Position numbers and translations under genes: made by a program. The notes beneath the pieces are model-generated. The model ran no database searches. It had not been told where the DNA came from and saw only the letters and a list, made by a program, of their open reading frames with translations. Source: Myxococcales bacterium (GTDB lineage Bacteria; Myxococcota_C; UBA6777). Taken from it: DNA of 64,000 bases. Shown here one piece after another: positions 8,540 through 18,327 of the stretch. Location: the NCBI GenBank assembly GCA_020632975.1, contig JACKEL010000011.1:124001-188000 (forward strand). Direction: 5' to 3'. Within the stretch, counting starts at the first letter, position 1. Each line of letters opens with the position of its first letter.

Positions 8540-10027
8540 ATGCAGTTTGAAGTTCAAGTCCCTCAACCCAACAACCCCAGCGAGTTCCAGAAGCTTATCA
8601 TTGAAGCTCCAAACTGGCTTTTGGCCCTACGTAACGGACTCAAGCAAGTCGGCGACGAAAACAATGTCCGCAATATCATGTGTGACATTATGGAAGATGA
8701 AAATGTCCGCATCACGGACACCAAAACAGGGAAGACCTACGAGGTTCGGCCTGCCCCCCCTGTTCAAGAAGCGCCCGCTCCCATCGCTGCGCCCGAGCCT
8801 GTGGCTGCCGCAGCCCTTGGAGGCCAAACCATCGCCTTCGACGCGCCTTCTTTTGACTTTCCTCCCCCCAGCGTCTCTGTGTCCAGCCCCGCGAATGTGA
8901 CAGAAGAAGTCGCATCTCCCCCAGCAGCGGACGCAAACGACCATTTTAAAACATTGACAGATGATGGCTCTCTCCAAGAAGCCCTCAAAGCTCATATCGC
9001 TCAAAAGGCCGAAAGCAAACCCGCCGAGCCTGAGATCCCGACCTTCTCAGCGCCGCTTCCGCCTCTTGAACCACCCATGTCATCGCCCATGATGCCACCT
9101 CCCTCAACGCCCATGATGCCGCCACCTTCGGCGACAAAGGCTCCCGCAGAGATGGCCGCGGTGTCGATGTCTGACCTTTCAGCCAAAAGCCCGGCCCCTG
9201 CGCCAGTTCCTGCTGCACCTCCACCACCCGCAGCAGCACCACCCGCTCCCGCGCCTGCTCCCGTGGCCGTGGCTTCACCGCCCGCAGCGCCCCCCGTGGC
9301 CCCCAAACCACAACCTGTTGCACCACCCGCGCCTGCGCCCGTTGCACCACCTGCACCCGCTCCTGCGCCCCCCGTGGCCGTCGCGCCTCCCGCTCCTGCA
9401 CCAGCTCCCGCTGCGCCTCCTGTAGCGCCCAAAGCAGCGGCTCCTGCACCCGCTCCCGCGCCTGCAAAACAAAACGCGCAACCCCTTTCGCTCTCTGACA
9501 GCGATGGCAAATACAAGCCTGGTATGACCACAGAGATCCTTGCAGACGCCTTTATGCGCGCCATGGAGATCTACGATCATGGCGAAGATCGCCACGCAGC
9601 GATGCAATTCGTCCTTGATCTGTCAATGAACAATGTCAATGCCGCGGGTGGAGCGGTCCTTTTGACCGACATCAACAGCCCTCACCAAGAACTTTGGTTT
9701 GAGGTCAGTTCTGGCCAACGTGCTGATGAACTCCTCAACTTCCGTATCCCCATGGGACAAGGCATCGCGGGTTTCTGTGCGAAAGAAGGCATCAACCAAG
9801 TGATCGCCAATGCCCAGCAAGATCCGCGTTTCCAAAATGACATCCTGAACAACATCGGCCTGATCCCGGGCTCGATGCTTTGTGCTGCGATCCAACACCA
9901 AAAACGCGTCCTAGGGGCAATCCAACTCTACAACAACCCCGGTGATCGGCCTTTTACGCAAGGCGAACTTAGCATCGTCGCTTACCTTGCCCACGTCGCA
10001 GGCGAATATCTGATCAGCCTCGTGTGA
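8540..10027 (+). CDS. GAF-domain signalling protein with long Pro/Ala linker
   Basis: 495 aa, ATG 8540 with GGAGG 7-8 nt upstream. Three parts: (1) residues 1-75, a compact domain starting MQFEVQVPQPNNPSEFQKL, unrecognised; (2) about 75-315, a linker dominated by Pro and Ala (long runs of PAPAPVAPP type) with scattered acidic patches; (3) about 325-495, a GAF domain (AMQFVLDLSMNNVNAAGGAV, FRIPMGQGIAGFCAKEG, ANAQQDPRFQNDI, LCAAIQHQKRVLGAIQLYN). GAF domains bind small molecules or mediate dimerisation. No effector domain is attached, so it probably acts by binding a partner. The following gene starts 36 nt later and is probably co-transcribed. Confidence 0.8.
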   Translation: MQFEVQVPQPNNPSEFQKLIIEAPNWLLALRNGLKQVGDENNVRNIMCDIMEDENVRITDTKTGKTYEVRPAPPVQEAPAPIAAPEPVAAAALGGQTIAFDAPSFDFPPPSVSVSSPANVTEEVASPPAADANDHFKTLTDDGSLQEALKAHIAQKAESKPAEPEIPTFSAPLPPLEPPMSSPMMPPPSTPMMPPPSATKAPAEMAAVSMSDLSAKSPAPAPVPAAPPPPAAAPPAPAPAPVAVASPPAAPPVAPKPQPVAPPAPAPVAPPAPAPAPPVAVAPPAPAPAPAAPPVAPKAAAPAPAPAPAKQNAQPLSLSDSDGKYKPGMTTEILADAFMRAMEIYDHGEDRHAAMQFVLDLSMNNVNAAGGAVLLTDINSPHQELWFEVSSGQRADELLNFRIPMGQGIAGFCAKEGINQVIANAQQDPRFQNDILNNIGLIPGSMLCAAIQHQKRVLGAIQLYNNPGDRPFTQGELSIVAYLAHVAGEYLISLV

Positions 10028-10063
10028 TCCTCCCCCATCCACCGACCTCACAGGACCCCTACA

Positions 10064-11029
10064 TTGAAACGACAAGATCGCCTACTTGGCGGACTCATGG
10101 GCATGAGCATGGGTTATTCGATCGGCCAAGCTCTCCACGAAGGAAGCTTGAAGCTCGACGAAGTCAAAGACCCAGGCTCCCATCTTCGTCTGCCACCCAT
10201 GAGCCCAGATCTACGCTATCTTCTTGACCTATCAAAAGAATATCTCCAAGGACAGATCCCCTCACCTGCCAAAAGACAAACGCTTTTGCTCGATCACTAC
10301 CTCGATCAAACGCTTTTGGTAGGACCCCAAACAGAACGCGTCGTGGATCGACTCGAAGAAGCCGTCGAAGCCGCCAAAGCCGCGGCCTCTCAGCCCAACG
10401 ACGAAGACGAAACCGCCCTAGAACCCGAAACACCCGAGGTAGAACAACTCGCACGCCAAGTCTGGGAAGAGTCTCGTCGCCAAGCTGCGGGAAGTGGCGG
10501 GCTCAAACGCTCTTTGTTGGTGCCTTTCTTTTGTCACGAAGATCTGTCGCGGCTCGAAAAAGAAACTGCCATCCTCTGCAAGCAGACACACCCCGATCAG
10601 CGTTGTGTAGATGCCTCTTTGGTCGCCTCTCGACTCTTACGGATGTTGATTGCTGACCAATGGCATGGACATCGCCATACCGCCCTATGTCTCGTAGGGA
10701 TCGGGCCTACCGTCACACAGTCCCTTCAGTCTGCACCTTTGTTACCACTCCAAGCCTTGTCCCCCAATGGCTATGTCGTGACATCGCTACAAGCCTCTTA
10801 TCGCGCCCTATTGCTCGAAGATCCGCCACCACAACGCATGATCGCTTTGTGGCAATGTGGCGGTCCTTCCGCCACGTTGGGGATGCTCGCGGGCGCTTTC
10901 TTGGGCGCTCGTTATGGTCTTGATGTCTTCCCTCAAGCGTGGTTTGCCTTGCTACCAGCGGCCTCTACGTGGCGTGCTATCGCCAGCACCATCCCCCTTT
11001 CTCCTGCCCAAACCACCCTCCAAGCTTAA
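10064..11029 (+). CDS. ADP-ribosylglycohydrolase-fold protein, probably inactive
   Basis: 321 aa, TTG start 36 nt after the GAF gene. The DraG/ARH fold is visible at both ends: GGLMGMSMGYSIGQALHEG (N-terminal glycine-rich helix), THPDQRCVDASLVASRLL (family THPD motif), and CGGPSATLGMLAGAFLGARY (C-terminal helix). Active enzymes bind two Mg ions through Asp residues in a GGDTDT-type motif; here that motif reads GGPSAT, so two metal ligands are missing. An acidic insert (NDEDETALEPETPEVE) lies near residue 115. Catalysis is doubtful; it may bind ADP-ribose or act as a scaffold with the GAF protein. The fold assignment rests on motif similarity. Confidence 0.65.
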   Translation: MKRQDRLLGGLMGMSMGYSIGQALHEGSLKLDEVKDPGSHLRLPPMSPDLRYLLDLSKEYLQGQIPSPAKRQTLLLDHYLDQTLLVGPQTERVVDRLEEAVEAAKAAASQPNDEDETALEPETPEVEQLARQVWEESRRQAAGSGGLKRSLLVPFFCHEDLSRLEKETAILCKQTHPDQRCVDASLVASRLLRMLIADQWHGHRHTALCLVGIGPTVTQSLQSAPLLPLQALSPNGYVVTSLQASYRALLLEDPPPQRMIALWQCGGPSATLGMLAGAFLGARYGLDVFPQAWFALLPAASTWRAIASTIPLSPAQTTLQA

Positions 11030-11168
11030 ACATCCTTTCTTTTTTCTCAGAAAAAACAGGCTCCTATATTTTTTTTGCGATTGGAATTTGTGTCTCTCCA
11101 CAAAACAAAGCATAGTGAATAAAAATTAAGCTTAATTAAAGCATAACAACGCGACGTAAGGCATTTGA

Positions 11169-11408
11169 ATGAATGAGAAAAACCATTTAAAGAAGGTGCG
11201 CGAGGAGCAGATGATGAGCAAAGCTGAACTCGCCCGCAAAGCGGGTGTTTCAGTTCTCACCATCGACCGCATCGAGCGAGGGGAGAACTGTCGTTACTCC
11301 ACCAAGCGGAAGATCCTCAAAGCCCTCGATATCGATATAAAGGACAGGCACTTGGTCTTCCCTGCTGATCAGGAAGAACAGAACAGCAAGGAGGAGGAAG
11401 ACGACTAA
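11169..11408 (+). CDS. XRE-family HTH regulator
   Basis: 79 aa, ATG 11169. An HTH_3 domain fills residues 6-55: LKKVREEQMMSKAELARKAG, then VSVLTIDRIERGENC and STKRKILKALDI. The C-terminal 20 residues are acidic (EEQNSKEEEDD). It is a single-domain DNA-binding protein. The flanks are AT-rich and unlike the rest of the window, so the gene may be horizontally acquired. No partner is adjacent. Confidence 0.88.
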   Translation: MNEKNHLKKVREEQMMSKAELARKAGVSVLTIDRIERGENCRYSTKRKILKALDIDIKDRHLVFPADQEEQNSKEEEDD

Positions 11409-12191
11409 GTCTGATGCTCTTGCTGCCTAAAGTGGCCTTTGGTTTCTAAGAATGATGATGTTGTATGTGTATGATAGCTTCTTTTTTCTGTGCTTCTTTG
11501 TTGTGAAAAGTATGTTTTTGTTTTGATGTATCTTTTTGTGTGTCTTTTCTTGTAAGTATCTCTTTTTGAAAGTCTGTTTGTTTTTTGTTTCCTTTTTGTA
11601 AAGTATGTTTTTGTTTCTTTTTTTGTGTGTTTTTTTTTCTGTTCGTATGACCTTCATAGACCACACAAACGGAGCGCCTGTAGCGCAAAGAACCGAATGT
11701 ATGTGTTGTTGGCCCATGAAGATCATCGAACCCAAGAGCAAGGATACCCATCAGGGAGATAGACCTGTTGGCTTGACGCCATACCAAGGACATCCCAAGC
11801 CTTCGAGCGAAGGTACACAAAGTATCCAGCATCCAAAGAGAGCGCGCCGTGTGGGAGTATCTTACACGGCGCGTTGTCATTTCGGAGGAAGGCCCTAGAA
11901 GAACATTTCCTTTTCAATGAGAATTATCAACACGCCTCGCGACAACCAAGGAGACCCTTGGCTCACAAAAAGGCAGCATTTCATCTTGCCAGCCTCCGAC
12001 ATTCTACATAAGATGGTGCAAATTCAAGATCTTGATGAGTAAGGTCTCATCTTCTTTCCACGGTCGATCGTATAAGCTTTGGACGGCGAAGCTCACCGAG
12101 AATCACATCAACGACCGGATCTTGCGTCTACATTACGTTTTCTATGATGCCTTACGGCACGCCATCCTTCGCAAGGAGCAACCAAAGAGCC
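11409..12191. other. Gene-poor anomalous region with T-rich tract
   Basis: 783 nt without a convincing gene. From about 11459 to 11642 the plus strand is almost entirely T and G with short repeated blocks (AAGTATGTTTTTGTTT occurs near 11508 and again near 11600; GTGTGT and TTTCTT runs recur). Antisense frames give only Lys/Asn/Gln-rich low-complexity peptides. A perfect 10-bp stem with 11-nt loop follows at 11843-11873. Around 11920 AATGAGAATTATCA resembles half of a Fur site, weakly. Confidence 0.6.
11843..11873. repeat. Perfect 10-bp hairpin
   Basis: CGCGCCGTGT, 11-nt loop, ACACGGCGCG. It is GC-rich and lies in the AT-rich stretch about 320 nt before the kinase gene. No T-run follows on either strand within 10 nt, so it is not a standard intrinsic terminator. 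It could be a protein site or part of a structured RNA. Confidence 0.6.
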
Positions 12192-14159
<1,968 letters not shown>

Positions 14160-14205
14160 TCCCCTCCCCACGACTGAGCCCCCTCCGTAAGCCCCAACCC
14201 AACGA

Positions 14206-15732
14206 TCACTTTCCTCCCCAACGATAAGCCAAGGCCACCAAAAAGACCTCTGCCCCTGCGCGATACGTACCATTCCCGACAACGGGTGGTGGGTTCTTGG
14301 CGCGATCTTCTTCGGTTTGCGAGATATTGAGTACGCGCTCTTGGCTGTTTGTGATCAAGACTTCGCGTTCCAAGACGTGCGTGAAAGAGGCCGAAAGACG
14401 GAAGTGATGCTGCCCAAAGTGCATTTGTCCTTCCAACCCAATCCCCAAACCATGGCGCTCGCCGTGAACAGAAGACACGTTAAAGTTAGCGTTTGGGATC
14501 GCACCGCTTTCGTAGAAATACCCTGCGCGAACAAAAAAGTGTTGTGGGATGATCGCAAACTGCGCCCCCGCACGAACGGACCACGAGTCTTGCCAGTTAC
14601 GTTGGATCTTCACGACAGGAACAGGACCCGCAAAGGTGGGGATCGGCGAATCGATGGTGATCTCAGAAGGATCAAGGGTGATATCCTTGAGCGAACTCCA
14701 AGCTTCGTACACAAAAGCAACCTCGACTTTCAAGCGAGAGAAGCCGCTTGGTTGATAAGCGATCCCCGCACGCGCCATCCAAGGAAGTTCGAGGCTCACT
14801 TTCACTTTGTCCCCTTTCAGGGTTGCAAGTGCCTGAAAGTCTTTGGGGATATCCGCTTTAAGCGTCCCTTCCATACGAACACTCAGGGGGAACTGAAACG
14901 AGCCACCCACCGACAAACCAAAAGGAAATGCGATCGTCAGTCCCACATTTCCAGAAGGTTGAAAGGCCGATCCTGCATTGACTTCGATCGGTGTATCGTC
15001 CGTTGTATCCGCTGTGTTTGCGCTAACAAGCTTGACCGTAAGACTTTGATAGATATCCGTTTTGACGAGTTGAAAGCCGCCGCCCACGTAGATGCTCATA
15101 AAAGGCAGTTCAAGCCCGTACGACAGCGCCATACCGATGTAGACCTGCAACGGATCATAACGATGCAAGGAGTAACGTTGGGGACCATTGGTTTGACAGA
15201 GAAAGTCCGCTTTCTTATCGCCCGCACAATCGGGCTGGGCGATGTTTCCTGCCCCATCTTTGTCCCAATAATAGTTGCCATTGTAGGGTGCCCACGCCGC
15301 CACTGCAAAAGCAAGCTTGTGCATCTTGGGGAGTTTGAGGGCCGCAAAGTCGTAACTGATCCCAAAGAAAGGCACAGGCTGAACATCCCCGACGTTGTGA
15401 GTTGTGGGGAAAGGCTTTTGCCCGTCAAGCGTGGTACGCGTAAAAGAGAAAGGGACCCAAACAAACGCACCATCCGCGAGGATGCGCAAGCCACCCAAGC
15501 GCGCAAGGTTTGCAGGGTTATGCCAAATCGCCGTCACATCGTCCGCTCCAGCGATAAAGGCCCCTCCCATACCACTCGCGCGGCTCCCAATCGAAGGAAC
15601 CAAAAATCCCGCAGCAAGGGAGGAACTTGCGAAGCCGCAAACCCCTAACCACAAACAGCACATCACGAGCCATCGTTTGATTCGACCATGTGGAAGCCGC
15701 TGATCTCTTTTGTCTTTTTGCTCACCCTGCAT
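14206..15732 (-). CDS. FadL/OmpP1/TodX-family outer-membrane channel
   Basis: 508 aa from ATG 15732 (GGAG 8 nt upstream). A signal peptide (RWLVMCCLWLGVCGFASSSLAA) precedes the FadL signature GFLVPSIGSRASGMGGAF and ADDVTAIWHNPANLA, which forms the N-terminal hatch. Alternating beta-strand sequence continues to a C-terminal VALAYRWGGK. The family makes 14-stranded barrels for uptake of long-chain fatty acids or other hydrophobic compounds; some myxobacterial members serve in lipid exchange. It lies 13 nt downstream of tlyA, probably one transcript. An open frame of more than 440 codons on the opposite strand is a shadow of this gene. Confidence 0.9.
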   Translation of the reverse strand: MQGEQKDKRDQRLPHGRIKRWLVMCCLWLGVCGFASSSLAAGFLVPSIGSRASGMGGAFIAGADDVTAIWHNPANLARLGGLRILADGAFVWVPFSFTRTTLDGQKPFPTTHNVGDVQPVPFFGISYDFAALKLPKMHKLAFAVAAWAPYNGNYYWDKDGAGNIAQPDCAGDKKADFLCQTNGPQRYSLHRYDPLQVYIGMALSYGLELPFMSIYVGGGFQLVKTDIYQSLTVKLVSANTADTTDDTPIEVNAGSAFQPSGNVGLTIAFPFGLSVGGSFQFPLSVRMEGTLKADIPKDFQALATLKGDKVKVSLELPWMARAGIAYQPSGFSRLKVEVAFVYEAWSSLKDITLDPSEITIDSPIPTFAGPVPVVKIQRNWQDSWSVRAGAQFAIIPQHFFVRAGYFYESGAIPNANFNVSSVHGERHGLGIGLEGQMHFGQHHFRLSASFTHVLEREVLITNSQERVLNISQTEEDRAKNPPPVVGNGTYRAGAEVFLVALAYRWGGK

Positions 15733-15745
15733 CGCTGTCACTCCG

Positions 15746-16525
15746 CTATTCGTGTTCTGGGGGAACTGCACCCTCTTTTCGCAACCACATCAAGATCTCG
15801 ATATTGCCCTTGGGACCGTGAATTGGGCAGTCCATCCGTGACAGTTCGCGTAAACCATAACGCGCTGCAACAGCGCTCATCTCGTCAGCACAGCGATGCC
15901 GTACTTCGTCCTCGCGTACAACACCACCGCGCCCAACTTGCTCGCGGCCTACTTCAAACTGTGGCTTGATCAACCACACATACTCCCCACCCTCTGCCAC
16001 CAACGCCACCATCGCTTCGATCACCAACTCCAGTGAGATAAACGAAAGATCAGCAACCAATAAATCGATCTGTTCGTCTTCCTGAAGCGGGACATCAGCC
16101 CGTGTGAGGTAGCGCGCATTCGTGCGCTCCATATTGATCACACGCTCATCGTTGCGCAGCTTGGGATGGAGTTGTCCATATCCAACATCGATGGCTATGA
16201 CTTTACGACAGCCCCGTTGTAAAAGGCAATCTGTAAAGCCTCCCGTCGAAGCCCCCAGATCCACGGCAACGTCCACATCCACACGCACAGACCAAGCTTC
16301 CAACGCAGCTTCGAGCTTGAGTCCCCCACGTGAGACATAAGGCAACACATCGCCTTTGATGCGGATCTCTGCTTCGACAGGGATCATCGCCCCTGCTTTG
16401 TCCACACGTTGATCATTGACGACGATCTGTCCTGCCATGATCAAAGCCTGGGCTTTGGCACGGCTCTCACACAGACCACGTTCCACAACGAGCTTATCCA
16501 AACGCTCTTTTTTCTTCTCGCCCAT
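15746..16525 (-). CDS. tlyA: TlyA-family 23S/16S rRNA 2'-O-methyltransferase
   Basis: 259 aa from ATG 16525, chosen because GGAGAGGTGG lies directly upstream and the S4 domain starts at once (RLDKLVVERGLCESRAKAQ). The S4 RNA-binding domain is followed by an FtsJ-like methyltransferase with the SAM motif DLGASTGGFTDCLLQRG and the lower motifs DLLVADLSFISL and WLIKPQFEVGRE. TlyA enzymes methylate cytidine 2'-OH in rRNA and have also been called hemolysins. Followed 13 nt later by the FadL gene. Confidence 0.94.
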   Translation of the reverse strand: MGEKKKERLDKLVVERGLCESRAKAQALIMAGQIVVNDQRVDKAGAMIPVEAEIRIKGDVLPYVSRGGLKLEAALEAWSVRVDVDVAVDLGASTGGFTDCLLQRGCRKVIAIDVGYGQLHPKLRNDERVINMERTNARYLTRADVPLQEDEQIDLLVADLSFISLELVIEAMVALVAEGGEYVWLIKPQFEVGREQVGRGGVVREDEVRHRCADEMSAVAARYGLRELSRMDCPIHGPKGNIEILMWLRKEGAVPPEHE

Positions 16526-17091
16526 CCACCTCTCCAAGAATAAACGAACCAATGTTGATCCGATCTCGTAACACAGCAAAACGAACGGATGCCCCTTTGG
16601 GCATACGGCGCATACTCGTCGGATATACCCGACAAACCACAACAACACCAAGAGGAAGATTCGGTAAACCAAGGAACAAGATCATGAAAGTCACCTTCGA
16701 ACATACAAAACAACGCGCGCATCAGCCCTCATCTTTGGGCTTTGAAGGTGTCCTCCCCTCCTCGTTCCTTCTTTCTTCCTCCCCCATGCGCTTGACGATC
16801 CCCTCACATGACTCTATGCTTCATCACTTTATGACTGGTTGTTGGACAATGAACCACAACCAAAGCAAACCGCAGGCGGCTTTGGGCAAACAACCCTCGC
16901 CTGGCGACGCGGTTCGATGTCTTCGTAGCCACCGCATGGTACGTAGACAAACCGTGCGAGGGTTTCGTCGCGTAAGCAACCGCTTGCACACTTCCCTGCT
17001 CGCCCTTTCCGCCTTCGACTTCCAAAGCATAGATCACGCAGCCCCAATGACGCCTTGGGCTTTCGTTCTGCCGATGGGATCGTGGATACCG
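16526..17091 (+). other. Upstream region of the ECF sigma gene, open in frame
   Basis: 566 nt between tlyA and the likely sigma start. The plus strand stays open in the sigma frame for 180 codons from 16552, but the predicted residues are low in order and contain no recognisable domain. An ATG at 16684 has AAGGA 8 nt upstream and could start a longer sigma protein. A good promoter-like pair at 16792-16820 lies inside the open stretch and argues for a downstream start. Confidence 0.5.
16792..16820 (+). promoter_or_regulatory. Candidate promoter for the ECF sigma operon
   Basis: TTGACG (16792-16797), 17-nt spacer, TATGCT (16815-16820). Match to the housekeeping consensus is 5/6 and 4/6 with ideal spacing. 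It would start transcription near 16827, about 265 nt before the chosen sigma start codon. Confidence 0.45.
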
Positions 17092-17727
17092 ATGACCAAC
17101 TATGCGAGCATGACCGACCTCGACCTCGTAGAAGCCGCACGGCAAGATAACGACCGCCGTGCTTTTGCTGAGCTTCTTCAACGTTACCAGCGCCCCCTCT
17201 ACAACTACATCTTGCGCATGGTCCGCCAACCCGCAGAAGCTGAAGAGCTTTTTCAAGAAACCTTCTTGCGGATCTATCAAAATCTCGAAAACTTTCGCGG
17301 TGGTGCCTCTTTTTCTCCTTGGGCCTACCGCATCGCACACAATATCTGTATTGATGCCTTGCGCAGCCCGCGCAATCGCATGAATGTCCCCCTCGATGCC
17401 GAGCATGGCGAAACCAACCAAAGCCTCGCCGATCGACTCGAAGGACGTTCACCCAACCCCGAAGATGAGCTTTACCGTCAACAAGTAGGTGTTCGCATCC
17501 AGGAGGCGGTCGAAAAGTTGCCCCCCGCCATCCGCGCAGTCTTTGTCTTGTACCAGTACCAACATCTCCCCTACGAACAAATTGCTGAATCCCTTGATAT
17601 CCCCCTTGGTACTGTCAAATCCAGAATGCACACCGCCCTCCGTAAGCTCAGTCACTATCTCCGACAACTCAGCCCTACTGGCGAAGATCCCAGAGATTCT
17701 AAAGATTCTAACGATTCAAACCCATAA
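17092..17727 (+). CDS. ECF-type RNA polymerase sigma factor
   Basis: 211 aa from ATG 17092. Region 2 is clear (RAFAELLQRYQRPLYNYIL, EAEELFQETFLRIYQN, FSPWAYRIAHNICIDALR), as is region 4 (LPPAIRAVFVLYQYQHLPY, QIAESLDIPLGTVKSRM). There is no region 1 or 3, so it is a group 4 sigma factor. The start is uncertain: no strong ribosome site precedes 17092, and ATGs at 17047 and 16684 are alternatives. The C-terminus is a short Asp/Ser/Asn tail. A small acidic gene 30 nt downstream is the likely anti-sigma. Confidence 0.88.
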   Translation: MTNYASMTDLDLVEAARQDNDRRAFAELLQRYQRPLYNYILRMVRQPAEAEELFQETFLRIYQNLENFRGGASFSPWAYRIAHNICIDALRSPRNRMNVPLDAEHGETNQSLADRLEGRSPNPEDELYRQQVGVRIQEAVEKLPPAIRAVFVLYQYQHLPYEQIAESLDIPLGTVKSRMHTALRKLSHYLRQLSPTGEDPRDSKDSNDSNP

Positions 17728-17757
17728 ACATCGATTTACCGATGGAGGACCACGGAC

Positions 17758-18135
17758 ATGACTTCTTCCAAAAACAACATGAAATTCCTCGCAAACCTCG
17801 AACAATCCGCTCTGCAATCTGCAATGCAAAGTCTCAATGACATGCAGGCACGTGATCTTGAAGAGGCAAGTCCAGAGGATGAGATGACAGCTTACCTTTA
17901 TGGTTTGTTATCGGAAGAGGAAAGTCATCGGATAGAGTCGGAGATCGCAAGTTCACCACAAAGTCAGCTCCTTCTTCAGGATTCCAAACAGAAGCAAAGT
18001 CTCTTCGGTTGTTGGCAGGACCAAGACGTACCAAGCCACCTTTTTGCGAAGACCCTTGCGAGGATCGGGATTGAGGATGACGCCGCCGATGCGAATACGG
18101 ACGGTACCGTCAACCCCGGTACCACGGCGTGCTAG
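17758..18135 (+). CDS. Putative soluble anti-sigma factor
   Basis: 125 aa, ATG 17758 with GGAGG 9 nt upstream, 30 nt after the ECF gene. Residues 40-72 (DEMTAYLYGLLSEEESHRIE) match the helical pattern at the N-terminus of ECF anti-sigmas (YLdGeLs-x-E-E-x-x-x-x-E). The zinc motif HxxxCxxC of ZAS domains is absent, as is any membrane span. The second half is acidic and ends TTAC. Function as an anti-sigma is inferred from position and this motif; direct homology is not certain. Confidence 0.5.
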   Translation: MTSSKNNMKFLANLEQSALQSAMQSLNDMQARDLEEASPEDEMTAYLYGLLSEEESHRIESEIASSPQSQLLLQDSKQKQSLFGCWQDQDVPSHLFAKTLARIGIEDDAADANTDGTVNPGTTAC

Positions 18136-18208
18136 GTTAGCACGCGAGACGACCCCGACGCTCCCGCCCACAAGCGCAAACGCAAGCGAGCGAGCCAAAG
18201 CAAGATGC

Positions 18209-18246
18209 AAAGACCCCCCTAGACTAGGGACGTGGTCTTTTTTTTT
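18209..18246 (+). terminator. Intrinsic terminator after the sigma/anti-sigma pair
   Basis: AAAGACC, inner arms CCCTA-GAC-TAGGG, then GGTCTTT followed by further T residues to nine or more. It lies 75 nt past the anti-sigma stop. The A-run on the other side may let it serve the convergent PPi-PFK gene as well. Confidence 0.8.
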
Positions 18247-18327
18247 GCCTTCAGCGTGGGATGAGATGGCCTTCGTTCGGGGGTGATGCGTTACTTGGTG
18301 GGGAGAGAGTGTGTTTTTTGGCGGGGA

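Noticed and set aside
11427..11741. Lys/Asn-rich minus-strand frame in the T-rich tract
   Set aside because: Follows from the A-rich strand; no order, no conserved start, two frames give similar low-complexity text.
11920..11936. Fur-box-like AATGAGAATTATCA
   Set aside because: Only a half match and no iron-related gene nearby.
14317..15648. Open frame of 443 codons on the plus strand
   Set aside because: Exactly antisense to the clear FadL gene; Arg/His-rich with no domain. A shadow from codon bias.
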